Assembly: GCA_947453695.1 (NCBI GenBank)
Contig: CANGHW010000026.1
Span: 1 to 48,187 of the forward strand
From: Opitutia bacterium
GTDB taxonomy: Bacteria; Verrucomicrobiota; Verrucomicrobiia; Opitutales; Opitutaceae
Direction: 5' to 3'
Length of the DNA: 48,187 bases
Shown here piece by piece: positions 16,882-27,200 of the stretch (its first letter is position 1; each line of letters opens with the position of its first letter). The notes beneath the pieces are model-generated. The model had not been told where the DNA came from and ran no database searches. It saw only the letters and a program-made list of their open reading frames with translations. The position numbers were made by a program, and so were the translations under genes.

Positions 16882-16906
16882 GCGGGCGGGACGCCCGGGC
16901 TCCCGG
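16882..16906 (-). repeat. Degenerate REP-like hairpin behind proA
   Basis: GGGCG-GGA-CGCCC palindrome followed by GGCTCCC instead of the CTAC/CCAC seen in other copies. It lies in the 51-nt gap downstream of the CPBP-ProA stop. Confidence 0.4.
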
Positions 16907-16909
16907 GGA

Positions 16910-19222
16910 TCAGCCGCGGGTTTGGCCGGTGCCTTCGATCAGATATTTGTAGCTGCAGAGTTCGGGGAGGCCCATGGGGCCGCGGGCGTGGAGGCGGTCG
17001 GTGCTAATGCCGATCTCGGCGCCGAAGCCGAATTCGAAGCCGTCGTTGAAGCGGGTGGACGCGTTCCAGAAGACCGTCGCGCTGTCGACTTCAGCGAGGA
17101 AGCGGCGGGCGGTGGGTTCGTCGGCGGTGACGATGGCGTCGCTGTGGCTCGAGCTGTCGCGGTTGATGATGGCGATGGCTTGCTCGACAGAATCGACGAC
17201 GCGGATGGCGATGATGTAGTCGAGGAACTCCGTGGAGTAGTCGGCCTCGGTCGCGGGGGTGGTGGGAATGGTGGCGGGCGAAGAGTCCGGGGTCTGGGAG
17301 ATCGGATCCAGGGGAGCGGCGGCGAGGATGGCGGCGCTGGCGGCGTCGCAGCGGAGCTGGACATTCTTGGCGAGGAGGGCGCGAGCGACGGACGGGAGGA
17401 ATTTTTCGGCGATGCTGCGGTGGACGAGGAGCTGTTCGGCGGAGTTGCAGGCGCTGGGGCGGGTGACTTTCGCGTTGAGCGTGATCTGTTCGGCCATCGC
17501 GAGGTCGGCGGCGGCATCGGCGTAAACAAAGCACACGCCCTTGTAGTGCTTGATGACGGGAATGGTGGAGTTTTGCGTGACGAAGCGGATCAGGCCCTCG
17601 CCACCGCGGGGGATGATGCAGTGGATCAGGGTGTCGAGCTTAAGGAGGGCGGTGAGGGCGGCGCGATCGGTGGTGGGGACGAGCTGCACGGCGTCGGCGG
17701 GGAGGCCGGCGGTGGCGAGCGCCTGCTGGATGAGGGCGGCGAGGGCGGTGTTGGTGTGGAAGCACTCCTTGCCGCCGCGGAGGATGGAGGCGTTGCCGCT
17801 CTTCAGGCAGAGGATGGCGCAGTCGACGGTGACGTTGGGGCGCGACTCGTAGATGATGCCGATGACGCCGATGGGCACGCGGACCTTGCGGATGCGGAGG
17901 CCGTTGGGACGCGTGGTGTCGTCGAGGACCGCGCCGACGGGATCGGGGAGGGCGACGACCTCGTGGACCGACTGGGCGAGGTGGGCGAGGCGGGCGGCGT
18001 TGAGGGTGAGGCGGTCGCGTGAAGCGGGGGTGAGGGCGGCGGCTTCGGGCGAGGCGAGGTCGAGGGCGTTGGCGGCGAGGAGCGACTCGTGGGACGACTC
18101 GATCAGACGCGCGAGCTCGGTGAGGGCGGCGTTTTTCGTGGCGGTCGGGACGTTCGCGAGCACGAGCGACGCGGCGCGGGCGCGTTGGGCAAGGGACGTG
18201 ACGAGCGTGACGAGTTCGGCGGACATGGGAGGTTGAGTGTTGGCGAGGACGGACTGCTGACAATGGCCATTTGCGGCGGTTTCGCCAGCGAGCACGGGCG
18301 GCACGAGGAGGGGCGGCAGCGTGGGCCGCGGGGCGGGTTTGGGCAAAAGCCATGAGCCGGCGGCTGGGGTGCAGCGATGGATGAGCACGAAGCCGGCGGC
18401 GAAGAGGACGACGCCGGTGAGATCGAACCACCACGGATGAAACACGGCGACAGAGGGATCGAAATCGGTGACGTCGTTGAAGCCGCGAATCTGAAAGGGG
18501 AGGCCGTCGACGAAGATGTTGGCGGAATTGTTGAGGGCGTGGCCGAGCATGCACAGACCGAGGGAGCGCGTGCGGTAGTAGACCCAGCCGAGAGCGACGC
18601 CGAGGATGAGGGCGACGGGAGTTTGGGCGGGGTTGAAGTGCATGACCGCGAAAAGGACGGCGGAGGTGGCGATGGCGGCGGCGGGTTTCCAGCGTCCGAG
18701 GAGGCCGCGGAGGATGAGGCCGCGGAAGACGATCTCCTCGGTGAGCGGGGCGATGACGATGGCGAGGACCGGGCCCTGCCAGGAGGCCGAAATCAAGGTG
18801 TCGAGTTCCGGGGCGAAGTCCCAGCGTTGCATGATCCGCTGGGGAGCAAACGCGCGGAGCAGGTTGTCGATTTCCGAGAGGAAAATGACGATGCCGCCGA
18901 CGAAGAGTGGCCAGGCGGCGACGAGGGTGAGCGGAGCGAAGCCGGCGTGGCCGAGATTGCGCCACTTCTCCCCGGCGTGGCGGAGGGTGAGGGCGATCAC
19001 CACAAAAGCGGCGAGGAGCTTGGAGGCGATGAGCAGCGCGGCCTCGACCGACGGATCGTCGCCGGACCAGACGTAGAAACCCGTCAGTGTGCCGAGGGTG
19101 TAAAAGTGATCGATGACCCAGCTGGCGACCAACTCGGCGGCGACGGTGCCGAGCATAATGCCGATGGCGACAGAGACGGTGAAACGAGGGGACGCGGTGA
19201 TGGACGACGTGGACTGCGACAC
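16910..19222 (-). CDS. proA: CPBP intramembrane protease / glutamate-5-semialdehyde dehydrogenase (ProA) fusion
   Basis: One uninterrupted 770-codon frame. Residues 1-332 form a CPBP (CAAX/Abi-type) membrane metalloprotease with several transmembrane helices and the motifs TEEIVFRG (Glu162, Glu163, Arg167), FAVMHF (His195) and GHALNN (His228, Asn232). They end in a Pro-rich linker of about 45 residues. From Met333 (ATG 18224-18226) the remaining 438 residues are a complete ProA, gamma-glutamyl phosphate reductase of proline synthesis, with ESRPNVTVD, GGKE, PRGGEGL and the catalytic Cys260 of TRPSACNSAEQ (ProA numbering). No stop separates the parts, and no Shine-Dalgarno sequence precedes Met333. 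It is either a true fusion or a fusion plus internal initiation of ProA. ProB is not nearby. Confidence 0.9.
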   Translation of the reverse strand: MSQSTSSITASPRFTVSVAIGIMLGTVAAELVASWVIDHFYTLGTLTGFYVWSGDDPSVEAALLIASKLLAAFVVIALTLRHAGEKWRNLGHAGFAPLTLVAAWPLFVGGIVIFLSEIDNLLRAFAPQRIMQRWDFAPELDTLISASWQGPVLAIVIAPLTEEIVFRGLILRGLLGRWKPAAAIATSAVLFAVMHFNPAQTPVALILGVALGWVYYRTRSLGLCMLGHALNNSANIFVDGLPFQIRGFNDVTDFDPSVAVFHPWWFDLTGVVLFAAGFVLIHRCTPAAGSWLLPKPAPRPTLPPLLVPPVLAGETAANGHCQQSVLANTQPPMSAELVTLVTSLAQRARAASLVLANVPTATKNAALTELARLIESSHESLLAANALDLASPEAAALTPASRDRLTLNAARLAHLAQSVHEVVALPDPVGAVLDDTTRPNGLRIRKVRVPIGVIGIIYESRPNVTVDCAILCLKSGNASILRGGKECFHTNTALAALIQQALATAGLPADAVQLVPTTDRAALTALLKLDTLIHCIIPRGGEGLIRFVTQNSTIPVIKHYKGVCFVYADAAADLAMAEQITLNAKVTRPSACNSAEQLLVHRSIAEKFLPSVARALLAKNVQLRCDAASAAILAAAPLDPISQTPDSSPATIPTTPATEADYSTEFLDYIIAIRVVDSVEQAIAIINRDSSSHSDAIVTADEPTARRFLAEVDSATVFWNASTRFNDGFEFGFGAEIGISTDRLHARGPMGLPELCSYKYLIEGTGQTRG

Positions 19223-19290
19223 GCAGAGACTGGCGCAGGTTTGGCGCGGGGCGTCAGGCGAAAACGTGTCGTGAGCGGGGACGGTCGAAA

Positions 19291-22200
19291 TCAGGACACC
19301 GCCGGGCGAGCCAGGATGTCGTCGATTAAATCGATAGCAGCATCGAATTGAAACGGTTTTTGGATGAACCCGGCGGGACGTCCGTCTTGGAAGCGAAGAC
19401 TGACCTCCCGCTGATCAAAGCCGCTCATGAGGACGACTTGCACCGCCGGGCTGATGCTGCGCATCTGCGCGAAAGCTTGGGCTCCATCGAGCTCGGGCAT
19501 CGACAGATCCATCAGCACGACGGCGAACCGGTCTGGCTCGGCGCGGAAGGCGTCCACGGCCCCCTGACCGCTGCTGGCGGTGACCACTTCGTAGCCGCGG
19601 ATCTTGAGAAATGCGGCCAACGGCCCGCGCACAAACTCTTCATCATCGGCGACCAGGATGCAGCCGCGGTCAGATTTAGAGGATCTCGCCACGCTGACCG
19701 GCGCGACCGGATCTTCGGATGCATCGGGGAGGCAGGGCAGGAGGATTTGAAAGGTGGTGCCCAGGCCCGGCGAGGAGTGAAGGCGAATGTCGCCCTGATG
19801 GCCGCGGATGATGCCGAGCACGGCGGCGAGGCCGAGGCCGCGACCGGTGGACTTCGTGGTAAAGAATGGATCGAAAATCTTGGCCTGCGTCGTGGGACTC
19901 ATTCCGGTGCCGGTATCTTCAATTTTCAAGGAGGCGTAAGGGCCGGCGGTAAGAGTGAGTCCCGCGATCTTGGTATCGAGATCGGGCCCTTTGAGTTGGA
20001 CTTGGCCGGTGCTGACGGTGATGACTCCGCTCGTGTCGCCGATCGCCTCGGAGGCATTGATGACCAAATTCATGATGACCTGCCGGATTTGGGTGGCGTC
20101 GGCCCGGATCACTGGCGAGGGACGGTCGAGGTTGAAACGCAGTCCGGCCTTCTTGCTGATGGAAAGGTTCAGCAGGTGGGTCGTTTCCTCGACCAACCGA
20201 TTGAGGGAATGTTTTTCGACGACGAATTGCCCCTGGCCGGAATAGGCGAGCATCTGTTTGCAGAGATCGGCCGCGCGCAGCGAACGCAGCTGGATGGAAT
20301 CCAGATTTTCGTGCGTGGCGGCGCCGGCTGGCAGGGCGAGCCGCGCGAGTGAGACTTGGCCGAGAATCCCGGTGAGGATATTGTTGAAATCGTGCGCGAT
20401 TCCGCCGGCGAGCACACCGAGGCTTTCGAGTTTTTGGGTGGCCAACATTTTGCGCTCGAAATCACGGTGTTCCGCTTCCGCCTGTTTGCGGTCCGTGATA
20501 TCGGCGGTGGTGCCGATCATGCGTAGTGCTCGACCGCTGCCGTCACGCGCGACGACGAGGCCACGGGCCAGCACCCAGCGCCAGGTGCCATCTTTGTGCC
20601 GGCCGCGGTGCTCGTTGCGGTAGACGGGGGTATGTCCGTCGAAATGAGCGTGGACATCGGCCATCACCCGCGCGAGGTCGTCGGGGTGGATGCGGCTGCT
20701 CCATTCGTCGACGCTGGTGTTCAACTCAGTTTCCGCGTAACCGAAGATTTCCTTCCACCGGGCGGTGAAGAAGACGGCATGGCCGCGCACATCCCAGTCC
20801 CAAAGGCCGTCGCCCGCGCCCTCGAGGGCAAATTTCCAGCGGAACTCGCTTTCGCGCAGGGCGGTTTCCGCCTGAGCCCGTTCGATGGCCAGTCCGGCCA
20901 AATGAGCGCCCCTTTCGACCACGGATAACTCGGAGGGGCGGGGGACGCGAGGGGTGGAATGATAGAAGGCAAAGGTGCCCAGCACGCGGCCGGTGAGGCC
21001 CTTGATCGGCACAGACCAGCAGGCTTGCAGTCCGTGCGCCAGCGCGAGGTCCTTGAAGTCGACCCACAACGGATCGTGGGCGATATCGGCCACGGCTGTT
21101 GTCTGTCCGGTGAAAGCGGCGGTGCCGCACGAGCCAACGGCGGGCCCGATTTTAAGGCCGTCAATCGCCTGACAATAGCTGGCCGGTAATTGGGGTGCGG
21201 CGCCGTGGTGCAAGCGAACTCCGTCGGCATCCAAGAGGAGAACGGAACCCTTCAGCCCCGGGAGCAGATTTTCGAAGGTGTGGAGCAGCGCCGTAAGCAC
21301 TTCGCGCAATTCACCGCCGCGGGCGACGAGTTCCAGTAGTTGGGTATCATGGGCTTTTTCTGCTTCGGCCTGCTTGCGGGCCGTGATTTCGCGCCACGCC
21401 ACATGAATGGTGGGCAAACCGTCCAATATGACGGTGGTGTTTTGCAGTTCTACGTCGATGGGTGTGCCGTCCAGCCGGATAAATCTCATCTCCTGCAGGG
21501 CCGGGTTCACGCACGCCTCGATGGCATGGCTGGCGTGGGCGGTGACCAAGTGGTGAAACGCAGCGTCGACGAGGTCGAGGAAGGGCCGGTTGATCACGCT
21601 GGCCGTCGACGTGGCGCTGATAGCTTGGAGCGCGGCGGGATTGGCGTAGAGGATTTTTCCATCCCGATGCAGGGTGATCGGCTCGGGGGAGCGCTCGACG
21701 AGGGTGCGGTAGTGTTCCTCACTTTCGCGGAGGGCTTGGAGGCTCAAGATCCAACCGGTCAGCAGCACGGTGGCCATGACCAGGCTGACGGGTAACCAAA
21801 GTTGCGCGGTGAAGCTCCGGGGCAAAAGCGTGGGACCGAGCGTAAACGCGAGGGTGACATCTTGGCCGAGGAGGCGACGCGGAATCGTATGCAAAAATAC
21901 GGGCAACTTCGCACTGACCGGGGCAGAGGTATGGAGCAGATGCGCGGCGTCGAGCGGACCGGACGAGAAGAGGTAGTAGTGCAGGGCTCCGTTTTGCCCG
22001 TCCAATACACCGGCCAGGAATTGTTCGGATTTGAACGGCACGTCGACCCAAGCGAGGAGCGCGGCGCGGCGCTCGGCGACGGACGTGAGCGGTGAGCCCA
22101 AACGATAGACGGGGAGACAAAGGAGAACACCGGCCGGCTTTTGGGTTCCGGATTGGAGGCCGATACGCCGGGTCATTTGTGGTTGGCCGGTGTCACGAGC

Positions 22201-23679
22201 GGCCTCAAACGCGCGGCGGCGGATGGGTTCCGAACCTAGATCGAGGCCGAGACTTTCCGGAGTCGGGTTCAGCGGCCCGGTATGAGTAAGGACAAAATGG
22301 GTTTGTCCCGCGGCGGTGGTCTCACCGGGCACCGCATGGAGGTTAAATTCCGGAGCTCCATCGGCGCGCACCCGGCGGAGAAAGGCGTCTTTCTCGTCCG
22401 GTTCGACCGGGTAGATCAGGCCGATACTGCTCATGCCGGGGTAACGGGTCGGCAAAGCCAGCGCCTGGACGAAACGGGCCCAGTTCGCGCGGGACACGGT
22501 CGGGGAGGCCACGAGGAAGCTTTGGGCTTGGAGCAAGCCGTCGACGTAGCGGTCCAGTCGTTCTTCGATCGCCTTAGCGGCGTCGGTCGCGCTGATGGCG
22601 AAGTCGGCCGTAGCGGCCTGCTCGTGTTGCCGCTGTTGCTGCACAAATACCCCGCCGCTCAGGAGCCATCCACCGAGTAAGAGCGCCAAAGGTCCGCGGC
22701 GCCACAGATTGGCCTGCGCGTGGATCACCGGAAGCGTCAGTGCGACGGCGGCCACGGAAAAATAAAACCAGTGGATGCGAAAGAGGGCTTCGTGATGGCC
22801 AGCCGCGAAGAAAGGGCCGACATGGGCGAGTGCGGCGACTGTGCCCAAGACGCCGAGGAGCAAAGCCATGAGGCGTGCACCGGGGGCGGCGAACCAAACC
22901 GTGGCGAGCAGCACCAAGGGATAGCAGATAAACAATGCGGTCTGCGAATGAGCGGGACCGACCGCGCCCCAGGCCACCGCGGCCAAGGCGGCCAGGAGAA
23001 ATGCTCCGCGCTGCAGGTCACTCACCGTGCCGGTGCGCAACCGATGACCGAGTTGGGGGGCGGACAGCAGGAGCGGGAGGACAAAGACGGAGCCGATCAT
23101 GTCGCTCGCCCACCACGTGAGCGCCAGGCCGGGGGCTTTTTCGAGCGGACTGCCGGAGATCCCGACGAGGGCGGCGACGCCGATTAACGCGGAGGCGAGC
23201 GGGGCCACCAAGGAGGTCACGAGGCCCGTGATCGGTTCGCAGAAACCACCGAACGATTTCCAATGCGTCGTGCCCAGCCGCCAAAGCCGGGCGCCAAGCC
23301 AAGCCGTGATCACATTTCCGGCCCCTTGCGTGAGCGCCGTAGTGATGGTTGTTACGCTGGGGTGGGTGATGAAATTGACCGAATTGCCCAGGATCTCCCC
23401 CAAGGCGACGACCACCAGCATCCGCGGCCCCCATTTAATCACGAGCCAGATGGAAAGACCGGTGGCGAGCCACACGGGTGCAACGCGGTCGCCGGAGCTG
23501 TAGCTAAGGACCGCCAAGCGGAACACGGCGAGATACGCGACAGTCGCGGTCACATAGGTCCAGACGGTAGGGGGCGTTGCTTTGGACTGGACGGACATGA
23601 TCTCGCGGATCGAGCGAACGAAGCTGGTTTGAGTGAAGAGGATGATCGCTCGGTTCGACGATGGAGCGACCGGCGACAT
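19291..23679 (-). CDS. Hybrid sensor histidine kinase (MASE1-CHASE-PAS-GAF-PAS-HisKA-HATPase-REC)
   Basis: A 1462-residue membrane sensor kinase. In order: MASE1 multi-pass region (about 40-350); a CHASE extracellular sensor (about 370-610, with RYPGMSSIGLIYPV); a transmembrane helix near 635; PAS (about 655-775); GAF (about 785-935); PAS/PAC (about 955-1075); HisKA with the H-box GGIAHDFNN (phospho-His1096); HATPase with N-box near 1204 and DTGTGMS near 1255; and a receiver domain with phospho-acceptor Asp1391 in VVLMDLSMPELDG. All key residues are present. A second start at 23598 (Met28, MSVQSKA) is equally plausible. No output regulator is adjacent, so its partner is unknown. It is 68 nt upstream of the CPBP-ProA gene on the same strand. 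Confidence 0.94.
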   Translation of the reverse strand: MSPVAPSSNRAIILFTQTSFVRSIREIMSVQSKATPPTVWTYVTATVAYLAVFRLAVLSYSSGDRVAPVWLATGLSIWLVIKWGPRMLVVVALGEILGNSVNFITHPSVTTITTALTQGAGNVITAWLGARLWRLGTTHWKSFGGFCEPITGLVTSLVAPLASALIGVAALVGISGSPLEKAPGLALTWWASDMIGSVFVLPLLLSAPQLGHRLRTGTVSDLQRGAFLLAALAAVAWGAVGPAHSQTALFICYPLVLLATVWFAAPGARLMALLLGVLGTVAALAHVGPFFAAGHHEALFRIHWFYFSVAAVALTLPVIHAQANLWRRGPLALLLGGWLLSGGVFVQQQRQHEQAATADFAISATDAAKAIEERLDRYVDGLLQAQSFLVASPTVSRANWARFVQALALPTRYPGMSSIGLIYPVEPDEKDAFLRRVRADGAPEFNLHAVPGETTAAGQTHFVLTHTGPLNPTPESLGLDLGSEPIRRRAFEAARDTGQPQMTRRIGLQSGTQKPAGVLLCLPVYRLGSPLTSVAERRAALLAWVDVPFKSEQFLAGVLDGQNGALHYYLFSSGPLDAAHLLHTSAPVSAKLPVFLHTIPRRLLGQDVTLAFTLGPTLLPRSFTAQLWLPVSLVMATVLLTGWILSLQALRESEEHYRTLVERSPEPITLHRDGKILYANPAALQAISATSTASVINRPFLDLVDAAFHHLVTAHASHAIEACVNPALQEMRFIRLDGTPIDVELQNTTVILDGLPTIHVAWREITARKQAEAEKAHDTQLLELVARGGELREVLTALLHTFENLLPGLKGSVLLLDADGVRLHHGAAPQLPASYCQAIDGLKIGPAVGSCGTAAFTGQTTAVADIAHDPLWVDFKDLALAHGLQACWSVPIKGLTGRVLGTFAFYHSTPRVPRPSELSVVERGAHLAGLAIERAQAETALRESEFRWKFALEGAGDGLWDWDVRGHAVFFTARWKEIFGYAETELNTSVDEWSSRIHPDDLARVMADVHAHFDGHTPVYRNEHRGRHKDGTWRWVLARGLVVARDGSGRALRMIGTTADITDRKQAEAEHRDFERKMLATQKLESLGVLAGGIAHDFNNILTGILGQVSLARLALPAGAATHENLDSIQLRSLRAADLCKQMLAYSGQGQFVVEKHSLNRLVEETTHLLNLSISKKAGLRFNLDRPSPVIRADATQIRQVIMNLVINASEAIGDTSGVITVSTGQVQLKGPDLDTKIAGLTLTAGPYASLKIEDTGTGMSPTTQAKIFDPFFTTKSTGRGLGLAAVLGIIRGHQGDIRLHSSPGLGTTFQILLPCLPDASEDPVAPVSVARSSKSDRGCILVADDEEFVRGPLAAFLKIRGYEVVTASSGQGAVDAFRAEPDRFAVVLMDLSMPELDGAQAFAQMRSISPAVQVVLMSGFDQREVSLRFQDGRPAGFIQKPFQFDAAIDLIDDILARPAVS

Positions 23680-23831
23680 CTAAAGCATACGGCTACGGGG
23701 CCGGAGATGGCGAGTTCCGAAAGCCTAAACCGAGGGTTCGAAAGGAGTTGGCCAACGAGTCCCGTCTTGTCGGTGGGCTTGGCAAGGTGGCGCGTGAAGG
23801 CGCCGAGCCCGGGGCAACCGCCGAGCGGGCG

Positions 23832-24088
23832 CTAGTTCGCGGCCGCGGAGATTTTTTCGAGCAGCACGGCTTTCGTGCGGCCGCCGAGGTCGATGGTTTC
23901 GACGCGGGTGACGGTGAGGTTCGCGCCTTGGGCGGAAAGCAGGGTGCGCAGGGCGTCGAGGTCGTCGTGGTCTTCGGAGACGACCTGGCCGAAGCGGCGG
24001 TAGGTGACGCGGTAGGCCGTCTCGAGGCCTTCGAGGCGGCGGAGGGATTCGCGGGCGACGGCGGCGGGGCTCGCGGGGGCGGCGGAGG
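23832..24088 (-). pseudogene. Truncated duplicate of the 3' half of the gene at 27743-28168
   Basis: The minus strand carries a TAG at 23832-23834 and, upstream, codons nearly identical to the C-terminal half of the 141-residue protein (LRRLEGLETAYRVTYRRF, DHDDLDALRTLLS, TVTRVETIDLGGRTKAVLL). The match runs about 230 nt (23858-24088 against 27757-27987) with about 14 mismatches by eye. The product would end EKISAAAN instead of AAAP. The N-terminal coiled-coil half is missing and no start codon is found before an in-frame stop near 24207. The substitutions mostly keep the reading frame meaningful. Confidence 0.8.
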
Positions 24089-24221
24089 TTTGGCGTGGGG
24101 CGTCAGGCGAGTATTTATCGAGAGGCCGGAGCGCGGCGGATGCCGGCCGGCGGGGCCGGGTCGAGTGCGCCGCGATAGGTTTCGTATTCCCGGCGCAGAT
24201 TTTTTAGGCTGGGACCGCCAC

Positions 24222-27200
24222 ATGAAAGTTCTCCTCCGTGTTCCGCTCGTGCTGTTGTTTGCGATTGGTTCGGTCTTGGCGCAGGCCCCGACACTGAATC
24301 TTTCCGCCGATCTCGTTCGTCTCGGCATCGCCGCGGCCAACCTGGTGCCCAACCAACCGGGGCTCGACGCGGGCCCGCTTTTGGAAAGTGGTGTCCGCTA
24401 CGCCGTGCAAAATCGATTCGCGCGGGTGATCGCGGACACGGGGGCCTATTATTTTCTGAGCGGCAGCGCCACCAATGCCGCGAGTCACGCCCTCTTCGCG
24501 GGCCCGACCAGCACGGGCGTGGCGCTGACGATCGATCTGCAGGGCGCGGATCTCTATTTCGCGCGGGCGGACAAGCGCGGTTTTTTCATCACCAGCGGCA
24601 CCAATCTTACGGTGCAAAATTTCACGATGGATTTTCAGCAGCTGCTTTTCACGCAGGCCACGGTCACGAGCGTCAATCCGACCACGCGGCAGGTCCAGTT
24701 CACCGTCCAACCCGGCTGGCAAAACCCCACGGCGCTCAATCCGCTCCTGGAGCCGAACACTGGCTACGCCTATGTTTTCCGGCAGGGCCAGCCGTGGTCG
24801 GGGTTCGTGCGCTTCGTGGTGCAGCAACCCTTCACCGACGGCGCGATGACCATCCTGCCCGGCAGCACCATCACCGGCATCCGGCCGGGGGATATCGTGG
24901 TGTTGCACGCCCGCGTGGGTGGAGAGGGCATTCTCGCCCAAGGGCTCACGAATTCCACGCTGCGCAATATCAAAGTCTATGCGGGACACGCCGGCGTGCG
25001 TTTCATCAACAGCTCCTCGTCGCTGCTCGAGCGTATCGAAGTGATGCCGCGTCCGGGCACCGACCGTTTGATCAGCACCGTCGCCGACGGCATCCAGCCG
25101 CAAGGCCTCGGTTTGAACAACACGATCCGGTTGTGCCGCGTGATTCGCACCGGTGACGACGGGATATCACCGACGATCTACGTGCTCGGCGCCGTGCAGA
25201 CCGTGCTCGGTGCACGCAGCGTGCAAGTGCAGGGCGACATCGCGGTCGCGCCGCCAAACGAGGCCAATGTCGTTTTTCAACGCGCCGCCGACGGCGTGGT
25301 CCTCGCCTCCGCCGCGATCGTCTCCCGGGCGGCCGCCCCGGCGATTGGGGGACTGCCGCAAGTGGTGTTGAATCTCGATAGCGACGTCCCCGCCACGGTC
25401 GTCGGCAGCTATGTTTACTCCAGCGATCCGGTGCGCCGCGCGGGGAATTTGCTGGTGGAGCGCAACACCGTCCAGCAACAGACCAGCTTTCGCGGCATCA
25501 GCGTCTGGGGGGTGATGAACGCGACGCTCGCCGGTAATTACATCCGGCGCGCTTCCGCCGCGGGCATCCATATCGTGCACCAGTTGAGAGTGGGCGACTG
25601 GATCGTGCCGCCGGTCGTGAATCTCACGGTCGCCAACAATGTGATCGACGGCGCCAACACGGCGGGAGGCGAAAACAGCCAGCTTACGCTGGGCGGCATC
25701 GTGACGATCGCGACGAACAACACGCTGACGCCCATGGCCGCCAGCCCGCACCAAAACGTCTCGCTCACGGCAAACTTCATCGCGAATCCGGGACGCTCTG
25801 CGTTGTGGCTCTCGCACCTCTCCGGCGCGCTGGTCGATACGAATTATCTCTTTCAGCCGAACGACGTGCCCGCCCGCGCGGTGGCGGTCGGGCAGTTCGC
25901 CACGGCCGCAGAGACGGCGCAGCCGCTCGTCGTGAAGACGTCGCAGAATGTCAGCCTCGGCAGCAACGTGATCGATACGGCCTCGGGCCGCGCGTGGGTC
26001 ACTGATACGGGATTTCGCGAACTCGCCGCGTATGCTCCCGGTAGCACGATTCGCTTGAGTGCTTACAACCTTGGTTCGCTGGCGACTCCCAGCGCGTCGC
26101 TCACCGATGCCGACGGAAAAGTGTCCGTGCTGACCGTCGCCGCGACGACGACGCATGCCCTCGATGTGGTGCTGCCCGCGAGTGTGGGACTCGGAGGTGC
26201 CGTCGTCCGCGTGAATGCCGCCAGCGGGTCTTATCTCGGCACGCTGTTCATCGACAGTCAGGGTAACGTTCCTGCGCTCAACCAAGCCACGTGGTTAATC
26301 AGTGCGAGTGCAACGAAGGTTTCAGCGGACGGCGGAGCGGTGCCGCTCCTCGTCGTCACGCAACCGGGCGGCGCGTTTCAAGTTTCCTCGGCCGATGCCT
26401 TCGTCACTGCGGGTGCAAGCGGCGCGGCCACGGGCGTCGTGAGTGTCACGCTCGCCCGAAACACCGGGGCCGCGCGCACGGCGACGATCGAAATCGCGAG
26501 CCAGCCCATCACGCTCACGCAGGCGGGCGCCGCCGATCCGGTGATCGCCGTGGCGCCGCAATCGCAGACTGCGGCGAGCGGCACGGCGGCGACATTTTCG
26601 GTCAGCGCCACCGGCGCCCAAACCTACCAATGGTCGCTCAACGGCGTGGCGCTGGCCGGCGCCACCGCGTCCACGCTCACGGTGAATTCCGCGACGGCGG
26701 CCAACGTCGGCACCTACAGCGTGATCGCGCGCAACGCGACGGGCTCGGCGACGAGCAGCGGCGCATTGCTCTCGCTCGCCAATCTCCCCGGCGTCGGGCG
26801 GCTCTCCAATCTCTCGATCCTCACGACCATCTCCGCCGACGATCCGCTCTTCACGGTCGGCACGTTTGTCAGTGGCAGCGTCGGCAGCAAACCGCTGCTC
26901 ATTCGCGCCGCCGGCCCGGCGCTCACCGTGCTCGGCGTCGGCGGAGCGCTCGCGGATCCGAAGCTGGAGGTATTTTCCGGACAGACGGTCATCGCAGCGA
27001 ATGACAACTGGGGCGGCACTCCGGCGCTGGATGGTGCGTTTGCCGCCGTGGGAGCGTTTGGCTATGCGACGGGAGATTCGCGAGATGCCGCGGTGTTCAA
27101 ACCCAACCTGGCGCCGGGCGCCTACACCGTGCAGGTGAGCGGCGTCGGCGGTGCGACCGGCACGGTGATCGCCGAACTCTACGACTCCACGCCGCCGAGC

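Noticed and set aside
17640..18965. 441-codon minus-strand frame overlapping the CPBP-ProA gene
   Set aside because: Arg/Pro/His-rich product typical of an off-frame reading of high-GC DNA; the overlapping frame has full family motifs.
19237..19262. Shared 24-nt word with 24087-24111 (GGTTTGGCG.GGGGCGTCAGGC)
   Set aside because: Only two copies, no palindrome, no clear context; may be chance or a remnant of another repeat.
23720..23840. Possible tRNA because of a GGTTCGAAA word
   Set aside because: No acceptor stem or anticodon arm can be paired around it.
23661..24221. Upstream in-frame extension of the beta-helix gene (plus strand)
   Set aside because: It reads antisense through the truncated duplicate and lacks a signal; the signal peptide begins at 24222.
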